A stretch of DNA of 64,000 nucleotides from Incurvaria masculella (Eukaryota; Arthropoda; Insecta; Lepidoptera; Incurvariidae): assembly GCA_946894095.1 (NCBI GenBank), contig OX335653.1, positions 8,561,001-8,625,000 on the forward strand, read 5' to 3'. The first letter of the stretch is position 1; the number at the start of each line of letters is the position of its first letter. The position numbers and the translations under genes were made by a program. This document shows positions 9,701-22,748 of the stretch, in pieces. The notes beneath the pieces were generated by a model that saw nothing but the letters and a program-made list of their open reading frames with translations, did no database searches and was not told where the DNA came from.

Positions 9701-12662
9701 CATTTCTTCTCTCTTTAGTTTATTATTCTCTTTATCTTAGTTTTGTGTTTAATAGTCAATTATGGAAAAGTACGGGCTATATTGTAATAAATGCAGAAAT
9801 AATTGTTTTAAAATGTAATTACTGTGCGTTTCGCGTTCTAAATACCACATTTGCACAAACCCTCAATTACTTCGCAGGTGCTGGCCCATTATATTAAGTA
9901 AGTGCTGACTTGTATACCTGCTGGTTATAAGTGAAAGATATTTCCAATTTACGAATGGAATTAAAACTTTTTGCTTAAAAGTTAATCCTTTATCTACTCA
10001 ACGAATGTACACATCGATTTATTTTCATGAATATTTACTTCCATATTATTTACCATAAACGTTTTAATAATGTATTTTTATGCAACTACAAGTTTTTCAA
10101 ATATATTTTTAACATTTTTTATTTGCAACCTGTATACATACACCTACATATGTTTTTTGCTCTTATGAATTTGCAGAGTAATTTAGGTAGTACACTGGTA
10201 AAAATAACTATACTTTAGTTAAATCTTATTGGTTCCATAAGTACAGCTATACTAGACTAAACAAAAAAAATAAGTGTTACCAATACCGCTATTCGTTTGC
10301 GATGGCTACCATGACCTAGTAAAAGCGTGTATGGTAGATTTGGCTGGAGTTAAGTTTAATCTATACACAAAGAAAAGGTACTTCAGTTACAACTAGTATT
10401 TTAAATCATATAAAATTGGAAGCTATATACTTCATGATTTGAATTTGCCAGATATTTAAAACATTTTAGTTACTGGTGCCAGAATTTTGGACTGTCCTTT
10501 TTTTTACCCGATTTTTGGGTTGCAGTGACATTATTTTGGTTTAATTTAACCATATTTTTTCTGAGTATGCACGTTAAGTCAATGAAAACCACATTTTACT
10601 GAAAAATGTTGTGAAAAAAAATCATAGTCCCTCACATTATACAAGTTCGGTGATTTCGACTGAGAAAATAAAGCTTGGCGTGTGAATCGTCAGCGCTGGT
10701 ACTGAAGTGGGGCGTAGGTTTTATGGCGACCTAAGTGGTTGTAAACGTTGCCGTAACGTCCCGTAACGATTAGAGCCGTTTGAACGGGGGAATCCCTCCA
10801 GCACTTTTAACCTGTAGAGGCTATGGTATTTGTATTGTTTTATTTAAACGCAAATTTTACACTCTAAGATTTAATAGTTTTTTTTTTACGTTTGCGTTGG
10901 AAAATTTCATAACATAATTTTCTAAGACACTGACTTTACTAAACGTCCCGGTTCTATAAAACACCAAGAGCACATGGTTTTATCGATCAAGACAAACGCT
11001 TTCCAAATCAAGGCAAGGAACATTCCTGACATCTGCCGTGCGAAATGGGAAATATGGAAAAACCTCCAGCGTGCCAATCAGCCGTCTACTTGCTATGCGG
11101 GGCGGCGCGTTACGTCGTGATTTTTCGCCCGCCCAAACCGAGAACCGCATCTCCCGCCCTCGCACAGCTAGGGCGGAACGTAGCGTCACTCCTGTCTCAC
11201 GTATTTTTAGTATGTGTTGAGATAAGTGGTCGCTTTTTATTTTATTTTCTTGCCCACGAAAAATTGCATTTAGATTGTTCTTAAATTAATATGATTTTGT
11301 TAAAATTATAAATAAATAATACACCATGAATAAGGATACATTTTTGAAAAAAAAGTTTGAAAAATGTTACGGCTTTTTACGCGGCGGGAGCTGACATTGT
11401 CCGACGTATGTAGCTGATCGTACAGCCCGTTGTCAATTTATTCGGTGCTAGGAGGCAGCCGCCACATTCGTACGCAGCAGACGATTGACACAGCTAGGCA
11501 TACATTCCATGTCCTGAAATTGTCTTGGTTCATCATGGTCTGAATTGCAATTTGGTTCAGTGGCTCTCGATCTTAGGTGACAGCTTATGTCTCGTGCAAT
11601 GTCAGTTTAATTTTTTATCAAAAATAACATCTCATTATTTGTGAATCGCCAATTTCATAACGTATTTTATTATTTTATGCAAGAATAAAATAGCGTTGAA
11701 TGGTTGATAACATGTACGAGTATTTTGAGACGTTAATATCATTTATTATAAATTGTGGACCACATTATCTCCTAAACTGAATCCGGTGGCATTGATGTTA
11801 GAAAGATAATGGACTGTCATAAACTTTAAAAGTACATCCATTTGCGAAATCTTATCTCAATTCAACGTATGCACACATCAAAATTATTATATTATAACGA
11901 GGTCTAATTAATTCTGATTTTTATCGTAAAAATCCTCGCAGTAATTAGCGGCGTACAAAATGTTAATTAAATCAAAAGATAAAGACATGACGTTGTGACG
12001 GTCCGCGTGTGGTGGCTTTTTTATTTGTTTTCATTAATCTGGTTCTTTTTACTAACTTCAATTAACTTTTTAGAATGTATGAGCAAATAACTCTTTCAGG
12101 AGTGAAAATTTTATTACTCACCACTTGATGGATAGCGATTTTCGTCCTTATGTCTGTCCAAATTATTGACATAATGAGGTTAATTGTAACCATTTTTAAT
12201 TGCGTGAAACTTGACTTTTCCACCTAAAAAGATAGGAAACGAATAATGTATTACATAAATTATGTACATTAATAATGTATTATACAATAAATTATGAATA
12301 TATGTAAATTTATTTTATTAAAATAAAACAATAAATATATATATACTGCTAAAATATCAAAATATTGTTCGTTTCTCACAGATTTTAAAGCGAAACAATG
12401 CAATTTAAAAGTCAGAACTGAAGAAAACGATATATTTTATATTTTCAATGGAAATACCGTAGCTTCAAAATCAGTCAATTAACTCAGCATCAATATTCGG
12501 CGAGTAGGTGAGGAGGGCTATCTGCAGATATACTAGAGTTACGTATCTATTAGACATTACATGCGGAGGCAGCGCGGGCGGTTCCAGTTTGACTACCAAA
12601 AAGTTTAAATAAACGGAATGAAAATATACTGTATCGTACTAAGCAAATACGCTTTTTTCCAC
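6770..12662. other. Long stretch without recognisable gene
   Basis: About 5.9 kb of AT-rich DNA. Frames of 60-93 codons occur (7275-7484 -, 8039-8320 +, 8396-8584 +, 9363-9551 -, 11045-11284 +), but none shows a domain, codon bias or splice context that I trust. Moderately GC-rich patches lie at about 8260-8440 and 11080-11180. AT-rich simple sequence lies near 12240-12350. It fits an intron or intergenic spacer. Confidence 0.55.
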
Positions 12663-12816
12663 GAATGTAATATGTTTGTAAAATCGACCGTGAAGCAAGG
12701 ACACATTAATTTAAAAATGAAAGTACAGTCCGTATTCATACAGTAATTATTTCACGGCTTTGTTTTTTTTTCATAAATATGTCCTTGTTTCACGGTTTAT
12801 TCTGCATATTACATTC
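12663..12816. mobile_element. MITE with 12-bp perfect terminal repeats
   Basis: The ends are GAATGTAATATG (12663-12674) and its exact reverse complement CATATTACATTC (12805-12816). Inside each end is a longer imperfect inverted part: 'ccgtgaagcaaggacacatt' on the left, and on the right the reverse of 'ccgtgaaacaaggacatatt'. It has no coding capacity. The same 'gaccgtgaagcaaggacac' block recurs at about 13390 in the composite described below. The superfamily is not clear because the target duplication is not clean. Confidence 0.65.
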
Positions 12817-12949
12817 ATTACTTTAAATCATTGATATAGCCTAAGCGGAAAGGAATAAATCAGATACCATGCCCGCATTGAGTTTATTATTTTGTATTAA
12901 AGTACTGATATATTTAACTTATTTTTGCAAATCGATTATTGACTCTTGA

Positions 12950-13200
12950 TATTTTTAAAACGCCACATGCTCGATTTTGGGTTAAAGCGGAGGTGTGGCC
13001 GCAGCAAAGTGGCGTCGGCTGCAGCGGAGCGTACTTCTCATTTCCTCCTGGTAATCCCGAGGTAGGTGCCTACTTCCGGCCGCGATGCCATCACCTGATA
13101 CCGCCCCGCTCCCCCGCCGCCAGCCCGCCGCCAGCCCGCCGCCCACCTGCACTCACGCACTCGCCGGCCACGTGTAGATACGGCCATTGTCCGAGTTGCT
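12950..13200. other. GC-rich island with short tandem CCGCCAGCC units
   Basis: A GC-rich segment in AT-rich surroundings. It contains adjacent copies of a 'gccgccagcc' type unit around 13113-13143, an E-box-like CACGTG at about 13169 and 'ccggccgcg' near 13077. The overlapping plus frame is proline-rich low complexity and not convincing. It could be a CpG-type promoter or enhancer. I find no splice-supported exon. Confidence 0.3.
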
Positions 13201-13358
13201 TCATACAAACATTAATTAGGGCAACATTATGACTTCCCGATATTTGATACGTGTGAAACTTCGGAAAGTTTTAACATAACTTGCTGTCGTCAATACTCAT
13301 TGCAATTTAGAGGAAACAATATTTATACTTTATATATTATAAACAAATCACACAATAA

Positions 13359-13534
13359 GGAATGTGATATGTATGTATGTATGTATAATCGACCGTGAAG
13401 CAAGGACACATTAATTGAAGAAAGAGCCCAGTAAAAAGAACTACTTTACGAATATACTGCAAGGCTGGACACGAACCAGCACAACATACCATTCGCGGGT
13501 ATTGCGTCTACCAATTATTTTCATATCACATTCC
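13359..13534 (-). mobile_element. TIR-bounded composite with tRNA-like region
   Basis: Both ends carry a 13-bp terminal inverted repeat: GGAATGTGATATG at 13359-13371, and CATATCACATTCC at 13522-13534. Next to the left end is the 'gaccgtgaagcaaggacac' block shared with 12663-12816, preceded by (GTAT)n. On the minus strand the other half is tRNA-like: a T-arm GCTGG-TTCGTGT-CCAGC (13464-13480) with an upstream 'ggtagacgcaatacccg' that resembles a D-arm/A-box region. As I recall, a Helicoverpa SINE (HaSE2) joins a tRNA-related head to mariner-like 3' sequence, and this may be a relative. The TIRs are clear; the family is inference. Confidence 0.5.
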
Positions 13535-14980
13535 GTGGAATGTGAATGGAATGGAAAGCGACGTACCTGATTAGTACGAAAAAGCATATTTACTGAAATC
13601 CAATAATAATAGCAAAAACAAGACGAAATACTAAAAACAAAACCATTGATTATATAGATGGCTCTACGAGCGCTAAAATACACAATTGAACCCCAAGTGT
13701 CCGCGAGTCGTTCCGGCCGGAAGCGGCTGTGATCTCTTTAAATTGCTTTCCATTTCTTACATTTCCCCTCTAAATCCGCAATCATTATTTGATAGAAGCG
13801 ACACTCTGTCCCGGTCGCGCCGCCCGCGACCAACGACACCTCGGGGAGCAGGTCGGCCGAGCCTCCCCCCTTCCCCCCGCCGCCGCCGACGCGGTCGGGA
13901 CGGAGCGTGGTACACTCGCGGATATCCACGTCATTACACCGGAAATAGCATAGGCTTAGAATGTAAAGACGTACAGAGTTAACTGACGGATGAGACCAAA
14001 ATCGTTTCATATAAAATATACTGAAATTTCTTCTTTTACACAAAAAAAAAATCTAAATTTCTGTGCAGCTTCAAAATAAAGGTTTAAAAATTATGCTGGA
14101 CATTTGATCGACAAATAATTAATTATCCCCATTATTTACCATCAAAAAAGGGGTTTTGTGCGGATTTTTTACTCCCGTTCACTAAACGATCTATAAACGC
14201 ACAGATCACCATGCTATGTTTCCTTTAAGGAAAAGTAGAGAAATCATAAAGATTTCACAAAAAAAATACCATTACACATTTCACGAGCCGAACTCCAATG
14301 TATTGATAACGATTTCAGAAGCGAAGCGTTATTAGAACAAACTTAAGCACGAGCAATATCTTTATTCAAACAAACTATTCTACCCGATCGTGGGCCTCTT
14401 TCGCACATAGCTACGAATTTAACGTGAGAAGTAATTTTCGTGGTACCATTCAAAGTTTGTGGGAAAAATCTGATGCGCGGTCACAACATATTTGTGTGTA
14501 TCGTCAAGACGCTAGAACTTTTCTTTTGTTACTTAAGAAATCGTAAAAAAAACCTAATGAGCCCAATGACCTCATATCGAAACACGTGGCGTAAAAAAAT
14601 TTAAACCAAAAAAGCATGCGCCGCGGCGGCAGTCTTTCCTCTGAGCCCTTGCGTTCTAATGCGATCTTATCTGAAGGAAATGTCAAAGGGCCCCATGTCG
14701 GCGCGCTTTGCTACTTGAAACGCCTAGCTATTTATAGTCGTTCACTTAAATTGTACTCAACTGTCTCTGTTTTAGTTAGCAGCTGCGGCTCGCTGCCACC
14801 GCATTTATGTTAATCGAAGGAGATTCGATGGCTCCTCCAAGAGTTTGGGCGCATATATCATCATTTACATTTTCGACGTTACACATTAAATATTAAAGTT
14901 TAGGTGGTCTATAACCATCAACATGACTAAACTTTCCAGTCAAAATTAGTTAGATGAGATCAGTTAGTTAGTTCATTTTT
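13535..14980. other. No gene recognised; GC-rich patches at 13.8 and 14.6-14.8 kb
   Basis: A GC-rich patch at 13800-13920 contains pyrimidine-rich and (CCG)n sequence. Its overlapping frames on the two strands look like composition artefacts. A second patch at 14615-14850 includes 'gccgcggcggc', 'gggcccc' and an E-box CAGCTG. No frame in it is supported. Confidence 0.4.
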
Positions 14981-15274
14981 AGGGTTCCGTACCCAAAGGG
15001 TGAAAACGGAACCCTATTACTAAGCCTCCGCTGTCCGTCCGTCCGTCCGTCCGTCCGTCCGTCCGTCTGTCCGTCTGTCACAGGGCTGTATCTCAGTAAC
15101 GGTAACAGGTAGACAGCTGAAATTGTCACAGAGTGTGTATTTATTTTGCCGCTACAACAACAAATAGGTAAGATTAAAAAATAATTAAAATTAAAGGGGG
15201 CTTCCATACAAGAACGTGTTTTTTTACGATGGTACGGAACCCTTCGTGTGCGAGTCCGACTCGCACTTGGCCGG
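14981..15274 (-). mobile_element. CCGGCCAAG element, reversed complete copy
   Basis: Read on the minus strand it begins CCGGCCAAGTGCGAGTCGG at 15274. It continues with 'gaagggttccgtaccat' and 'cagctgtctacctgttaccg', a run of (GGAC)n at about 15033-15080, and the terminal hairpin ending GGTACGGAACCCT at 14981, followed by an A-tail (T-run 14976-14980). All blocks of the 3058 copy are present in order. The overlapping minus-strand frame from 14968 is a by-product of the repeat. Confidence 0.8.
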
Positions 15275-18200
15275 TTTTTGGATCCATGCATGTTGTATTT
15301 TATTTGATTTAAAGGCGAAGAGGCCATTTTATCTTTTAACTTGTAAGGTTATATACATTATTGCAAAAGGACACTTTTTCAGAAAATCAATAAGACAGAC
15401 GATACTGCAGAGCTATAGAGAATAGGTGCAGGTTAGAGGTTGTCAGTTTGATTTAACGATGGATTGCGCAAAACAATAATAAAATTAATATGTCAGAAAT
15501 GTTTTTTTCGTCAACAGTCCAAAACATTAAAAACATCAGTATCGTCCAATATGTAACTGCCAATCTACTTTTTAAGCATACAAAATCCGTGTCTACCGCG
15601 ACGGTCTTTCGATTCCTCATTTTACCAGTTTTTTTGGAGTGAAGTATTCTCAGCGTTTTCTTCTACTATAAGCATGGTGACAAATGGACAAAACCCTTGT
15701 AGGTATAAAGATCGTGCGTCAGTTTTTAAAATCCCAGGCCCAAACCTCTAGGCTATGAAAGATAAACCATATCCTTTAAATTAGGTAAAATTAAAACATA
15801 TTTATTTGCATTGAGTATAATTAGGAAATCAGGTTGACTGATAACAAATACTCAATGTGAAATTCACAATAAAGGTGCAGCACTAATGTAGGTTATTTTA
15901 TAGAGCAAATCTGTAATTCTTACCAAAACACTCTTGGATTTGTAATTTTTCATCTACCAATTATTTAAAATATAAATTATGTTAATACCAATATATTTTC
16001 TATTTCTGATGTAATTTTTTTTTGTTACAGGTAAGCTATTTTTACGCAGATAACTTTGTGTCGCACGTATATCGTTTCAAGGAGAAATGGTAAGTATTAC
16101 GTAGAAATACCTTATTCGACTCAATAACACTCGTTTGGTAAATCCAAACTTTTGTAAGTTTATCACAGGTCGCCAAACACACAAATCGATTCCCCACATT
16201 GCTTCAAGAAAAAGCTCCGTTAAACTTTCACACAAAAGCTCTGAGGGACACTACAGACATGCCACCAGTATAGCACGGTCAAACTCATAGCTATAGATAG
16301 CATAAGAACGAGATAGAGTCTTTTGAAGTAGTGAAAGGAGCGAGATGGGTAGATATTACAGCTGAGGTGTGAAAGGAATGAATATATGTCTCCCCGCTAC
16401 GTGTCTGGGTAGTGGTAAGCTTGACTGGATGGTGATGTTAGTTTGAAACATGGGACAGGAGGAGCTTAGCCCACAAATCACTCAATGTCACATTTTGACA
16501 TTTGAGATATTAGATATTTTTTTCTGTAACGACGCCTCTTCTTTTGCAATTCGCTTTGATGCATTCGCTTAAAATCACCTCTATATCTCGTCACTTAACT
16601 TCTGTGCTAAGCGGATTAAATGCAAACGTAGGTATATGCATGTTGTTGCAAAATAAAAATATTCCCAAGATATATTTATCGAAGTATAAACTTCAAATAA
16701 GGTGTGAAGTTGCACCTGGCCGCCCGACATAGTATTCGCAGCGCCTGTGAAAGTTCCAAACCCCTTAGTCGACCGAATGATGCGCGAACCGTCTCTGTTT
16801 CCATTTTGAAAAATGTCTCAAAATGTTTGTTGACAATGCCTAAAGTGTTAGTAATTGAGAGAAATTCAAGAAAAAACATAGGACTCGTGAGATCTACAGC
16901 TCAGACAACTTATATTATCTGAACGATGTATCGACTTTTTATCAATATGTGTTGTAGTAGAGGTTTGAGTGTAAACCTAAAAGTTTCTAAGGTTTTCATT
17001 CTTCAAATTCACAAAAAAATAATCAGTTCTTCCAACAGGTTAATCGTGGAATTCTTGCATACAATGCACTGCAAAATGTATGTTCATAGATTGTGGAAAA
17101 ACCATCACGTTTGATTTCACCCAAGTAGGTAAGTCATCCTGAACTAACAATTTGTTCTCGATTGCATAGTTTCATTCATGCACGTTTCAATTTAAGGTCC
17201 CTTTGATCAATTACCTCAAAACAAAACTAGCTGCGTGAAGAGGGTGGCGCGGGCGGTGGCGGAAATGTCTCTATTACCGGTCCGTCCGTCTGTCCGTCCG
17301 TCTGCCCGCGGAGCAGCTGAGTATAACTAATCATATTTTTATTGCCCCACATAAATTACGAGGAAACAAAGGGGCCGCATGGGCGAGCCCAACCGCACTC
17401 ATGGTCGACCATAAATTGGGTAGAGTGAGACGTCCATACTGCGACATTGATGTGACGTAAACTGACTCCATGCATGACATTACCAATTATATTGCATGTT
17501 TGTCTATTGGTTCTTAAGATATTTTTATCGATATGAACAACATCTGTTTGAGTAAATATCACCTATTACATGAACATTGTAAGTAGGAACGTAATATTAA
17601 AAAAAAGTTTAAGTGATCATAAATCCCCCAATTTTGGTCCCAATGATCCAAAGGCCTGGTAACTATAGTTAATTGCTAAGCCACTGGCATGTATATGTGG
17701 CTCGTATTGCCGCGCGTATCTTCTATCAAATGTACCAAGTTAGTGGCCACAATTTTGACATGGTTTTGGTATTTGAATGGGGGCATACAAATAAGGTGAT
17801 AATGAGAATCAAGTTAAGGATTTTCAGTTGTCTATCTCGTATAATCGTGAACATATATTAATTAAAAAAATTGATGATTTAGTCGATTTTATTCACGTAG
17901 GTACACATTAACTTTAAAAATGTATACTATTCCCCAAAGCTCACACATAAAATGAGACTTTACCGAACAATAGCCAAGAAAAAACCCTAAAGTCCTGTTA
18001 CAGTCGCTCGTTAATTTCTTTTGAGGGCGGTCGTAAAATTGAAGTCTCTGTTTTGAATAAGATTACGCAAAATGTCCAAATATGAGTCGAGCGTTCGCCC
18101 GAAGGACAATAAGTGACGCTATTTGTATTGTTCGCGTAATGAATAATGTTGTTTGGGCGCGAGGAATGTCGAACATGTGTATCGGGCTGGCCGGACCACC

Positions 18201-20245
18201 GCACTACGCCGCGGACCCATTGTTACTGCTTAACTACGGTACACTCTTAAATTATGAGTTTTTATTGCTTTCCGTTATGTTTCTATGGTTTACGACCGCT
18301 AGGAACTTGACCTTTCCACGTGCGTGAACATTCGTCTTTTTATTTTGTTTTTGAATAATTGTCTTTTCTTTCATATTGTTTTGTGCGTTTCTTATTGTCC
18401 GATATTCAGTGTTGCCAGAGGGTGGTATTTTGGGAATTCAGCATTACCTATTAGTTTTCAATTTATGTAAATGTGATCTTCATTTGTGGCTTAGAATGTT
18501 CATCATGTATGATGCGCGCATTTATGCAAACGTTGGCGAAAATATAGATAAAGGTGAAAAGTAAAAAAAAAACATGCTCATTTTTAATCTCAGACCAGAT
18601 ATTGTACGAGTATTTTTCAACTCTTCTTGGGAAGATCTTTGTATTTGTATCTTAAACTTATATCTATCTTCTTCTCTGGCAAAGTTCGCCTTTTTCACTG
18701 TGTACAGGTTTTAATACAACTTTCGAAAAAATAAATCATCATTGATTAGATTTACTCAAAAATCCATTGTGTTTTTAAAAACTTCTTTACATTGTTACAT
18801 TTAACTATTTATTTATACAAAAAAATCCATTCCACATAGATGTAGGCACAAATAATATTTTATTTGTAATTATTTCGCAAATAGTAAGTTCATATTTTCA
18901 CTAAGGTGAAACCCCTAGGGACATAAATATACCTAGGTGTTCGTCCCGATATTAGACGAAGGATTTACAGGTGAGATTGAAGTCCAGACCCGAGCCTCCG
19001 CTGACGAAGGCTGCTGTAATAGAGTCGCCCCCCGCGGCGATGCGGACTGCTTGATTGATGGTGACTATATTGAGGAGCGATAGATAAATACATACGCACC
19101 AGATCTCTTCGCTCTATTACATTGAACACGCGATGGAGTTAAGTGAGATTATGTCAGACCGGATTAGATGGATAGCACTCTTTTGTGGGAGAATTAAAAT
19201 GTGGTTTTCATTTTGATTCAATTTGATCCAGTAGAGTTTGGGCGAAGTAATTGATTAAACGCTTTGAAATATCTTCATAATGAAACGTTTTAGAAAGAGT
19301 GTATGGATGGTAATAATAAAGCATTTCTTCGCATTTCCATTAAGCATGTTAAGAACACTGGGCACTTCTAGTTACAAAAATATAGGTACTATACGCTGAC
19401 CTCGTTAGAAGAAGCACAAAGAAGTAACTAAATATAGTTGGAAAAACAAAGGGGATTACTCATACGAGCTGGGAAAACTTCGACAATTCGGGATGGAGAC
19501 CACACATACAGGTAGGTGTTGTCTATACATGCATGACTTAACACACTCCCACATGCGACTAGCCGTCACGGCACCGAGCGCCTCACAACAACGAGAAGGG
19601 CGGTAGAGTCAGACGAAAAATGTTTATGTGCCTGAGAGCAACCTGAACAGCACGAATTGTAATTTATCTTAAAATGATTAGGCATTTGTCAATCATAAAA
19701 GCGATACGATGCCTAAGCCAAGTAATTAATGAACATAAATACAAAATGTATTTTGTGGCGGCATGCTTTGTAAGCATACCGCACACACACGTGTATAGGT
19801 GTTTCCCCCCGCCTCAGTCCTCGCGCGCTGCAACGCGCGCCCGCATTTATTCAGTGAATATAAGCCCTTATACCAGAACGCACGCGTTTCACTCCGGCCT
19901 AGCGAGTCGTCATCTCATCCCGCTAAAGTGGTGACCCCAAATGTAGTAACACGTAGTAAGCCTTCGGTCGCCTCCGCCGCAAGACATTGCTGCTTGCGAG
20001 CGGAGGCACCCCAGCTGTTTGTTCCACTACCTGGCTGAAGAAAACGAGGAAGTATCGCCTGTGCCGCCGCCTGCGATGACGTCAATCCGGGGGCGACACC
20101 ACGGCTCTTCGCTCAGTCGCCAGGCTGATGCCTGCGCTTCAGCACCACCGGCGCCTGTGGTCCTATGTAGGTGTAAGAACACACCCAATAGGATTCACGT
20201 TGCATACAGCACCCTGCTGTTTCCCGCGGGGCCATCGCTGCCCCC
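15275..20245. other. Long stretch without recognisable gene
   Basis: Mostly AT-rich with short frames lacking domains. Local points: a (TCCG/TCTG)n patch at 17280-17310 beside a GC-rich block; two CCATAAATT-like or ACATAAATT motifs near 17350 and 17410; a GC-rich patch at 18150-18230 next to inverted ACAAT/ATTGT motifs; and a moderately GC-rich region at 19780-20240 leading into the minisatellite. None is strong enough to call as a gene or enhancer. Confidence 0.5.
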
Positions 20246-20575
20246 TGTAGACGCCACCATATCGCTGTTCCTGTCTTCGTGACCGAAGCCGCCACCGAGA
20301 CACGTTTCCCTGTCGTGGCTGTAGACGCCACCATGTCGCTGTTCCTGTCGTCGTAGCCGTAGCCGCCATCGAGACACCGTTCCTGTCGTGGCCGTAGCTG
20401 CCACCGAGACACTGTTCCTGTCATGGCCGTAGCCACCACCGTGTCGCCGTTCCTGTCGTCGTGGCCGTAGCAGTCACTGAGACATAGTTCCTGGCGTGGC
20501 CGTAGCCGCCACGTGTTACCGTCCCCTTCATGTCGCGGTTCTTGTTGTGGCCGTAGCTGCCACCGTGTCATAGTG
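20246..20575. repeat. Minisatellite, about nine units of 35 and 38 bp
   Basis: A GC-rich tandem array. A typical unit is 'cgtagccgccaccgagacac' followed by 'gttcctgtcgtggc' (35 bp). Alternate units carry an extra 3 bp ('gtcgtcgtggc'), giving a mixed 38/35 pattern. One unit near 20505-20550 is longer. Because both unit lengths leave long frames open, the array produces an apparent 159-codon minus-strand frame (20113-20592) of repeated R, W and D-rich peptide. I regard that frame as a consequence of the repeat. Confidence 0.8.
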
Positions 20576-22601
20576 CAGTGCAGAGAACCCATTTAAAATC
20601 TGCGCTCAAGGCAGATTGTAATGACGTGGTTCAGGTGTGAGACACGCTTGCAAGTGATTGTGTTCACTCAGTTAGAATAAGAAACGTAAGAATACTGTAT
20701 ATCCATAATCTCGTGAAACTTCAATGTGTAATGTGTACTGTGTAAAAGTTTCACGACTTGAAGTACCCTTCTCAGTAATTGCACCATAGCAACGCAAAGT
20801 TGCATATTGCAAATATCGTAGGTACCTTTCAGCTCGACGTAAATTCGTAATGAACTTGTGAACAATGTTAAATCGCAGTGTAGCATTTCAGCCGACAAAC
20901 AAGTTGTCAATACGTAGGTATGTCGATTGATCATCAGCATTTCTTCAACGTCGAATGGACGAAGAATTGTATTACAGACGCATTCAATGACCAGCAAATG
21001 TTTTTAGGTCATGCAGTTTTATGTACACTTTTAAGCGCAATGGTATACCTTTGTTATATGTTTAATTTGTGATGCACATAATTTAAAATTAATAAAAATC
21101 TTAGGCCATTATTTAAATTTGAAATCAGCTACGATTCTATGCTTAAATATTTGAAAAAAAATATATCACACACTCGTTTTCTCGATCACTCATAAAATCA
21201 TAATAAGAAAGCGAAATGTATCTATAATATACGTATCGGAAACCTAGAAAGAAACCACCTTTCATTGGCATATTACACCAAATAGAATATAAATATTTAA
21301 AATTAAATACAGCAAAACACAAATAAAACTTAAGATAATCTAAGTACACTATCTTTAATTATATGCTGTACTAGTCAGATAAACCGGCTGTCTACAATAC
21401 AGGTTGAGTGTTAAAAAAGTACATATGCTTGATCGACAAATGCACAGAGAGGCATAGATTTATTTTACCATTTCGAACTGCTATTTAATGAGCCTACATG
21501 GCAACTAGTCTTTTGAGTAAGGCTCCAAAAAATGCAGCCAACATTACAGCTTCATTTATTATAAATATTATATCCTTTACTTTTTTTGCTGTCGCTCCCA
21601 ACACCACTCCAGAGAGTACAAGACAGAGTAGAGAGAAAGTTTGAGTGACGCTCCCCCTCTTCGCTCTCTCCGACCCTCAGCCTCCCGGCCGCGCCCCTCC
21701 CCTACCGCGAGCCTCACACCCGCCTCCTTGACAATTTATTGCGCCATATTGGATCGAGACGAGATGACACCGGGCGGATTATTTGGCGGTCAAGATAGCT
21801 ACCGTTGTCGTCTTAGATATTAAATTAGATACGAACATTAGAGTTTGAAACAATTTCAAGTAATACCTCCATGTTTAACATGTGTTTAGGATGAAATAAA
21901 AAACGCTTGTAGCCTCTTTTATAATGGAAAACCGGTGCTCGGAAAGGTGCTCAGAATGGGCAAATGATTGAAACGATCCTCATCGAAGGACCCTACCAGT
22001 GGATGTTGCTGCTCAGAATGTAAAGGTGTTCCGAGCCAAGCAATCCTTGGAAACTTGTTAGGAACGGGAAGGGGTCTAACTTTTGCGAACCTTGCAGGCG
22101 AAAAGGTTCTGCTGGTCCAGGTTCTTCTCCTTTTCTTATTTTTTTTTACTCTCAAGAAACATGTTTTATACATGTAAATGGATAAGACTGGTAGACTTCA
22201 CCAAATCGACCTGCTCAGAAAAACTTTATTTACTTTCAAGTTATTTCCCCTTTTGAGAGAAATAGGGTCATTATACTTACTTTGACGTTATGCTTGTGGT
22301 CTTAGTAAGACGCCTCTGTTTCATTCAGAGTGCACTCTGTGAGTGATGTCAATTGGAGAATGACTGCGGCATCCACTTTGTGACTCTTTATTATTGGTGT
22401 AGTGGCTATAAATAGGTACCTCTATGGCAAGCGGAGTCTCCACTTGCTTGGAGTAATATCACCTATAAGTATAACGTATAAGTATGTAAAGCTATGCAAT
22501 AAATAAGAGTAACGTCTTTCTTTAATTCTAATCAAAGGTAAGTATTATCAGGAGGACTAAGAACAATACAAATATTATCTTTTATTAACGGTAATGACTA
22601 G
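20576..22601. other. No gene recognised
   Basis: AT-rich DNA with short frames only (20668-20997 -, 21143-21349 -, 21968-22177 +). A GC-rich pyrimidine patch lies at 21650-21730. Nothing identifiable was seen. Confidence 0.5.
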
Positions 22602-22748
22602 GACACCGTAATTATTCCTACAGTCAGAAGCATGTCTTTCGCTGTCAGCACTGCGCGTATGTGGTACCAGCTTCCACTTGATGTACGCACATCTCAGTCG
22701 ATTACTATATTTAAAGAGCATCTTAAAATTCATATCCTTGCTTCCTGA
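22602..22748 (+). pseudogene. C-terminal remnant of a CR1/Jockey-type LINE reverse-transcriptase protein
   Basis: The frame ends at TGA 22746-22748 and reads VRSMSFAVSTARMWYQLP, then LDVRTSQSITIFKEHLK and a short tail. This is the typical last block of many non-LTR retrotransposon ORF2 proteins: S-F-x-V-x-A-x-R-x-W-x-x-L-P, then S-x-x-x-F-K-x-x-L-K. Only about 48 residues are left, and a TAG at 22599-22601 closes the frame upstream, so the copy is 5'-truncated and dead. The following DNA to about 23140 looks like its 3' UTR. The clade is not certain. Confidence 0.75.

Noticed and set aside
20113..20592. 159-codon minus frame
   Set aside because: The frame is produced by the 35/38-bp minisatellite (units differ by 3 bp, so the frame stays open). 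The peptide is an irregular repeat with no known family.
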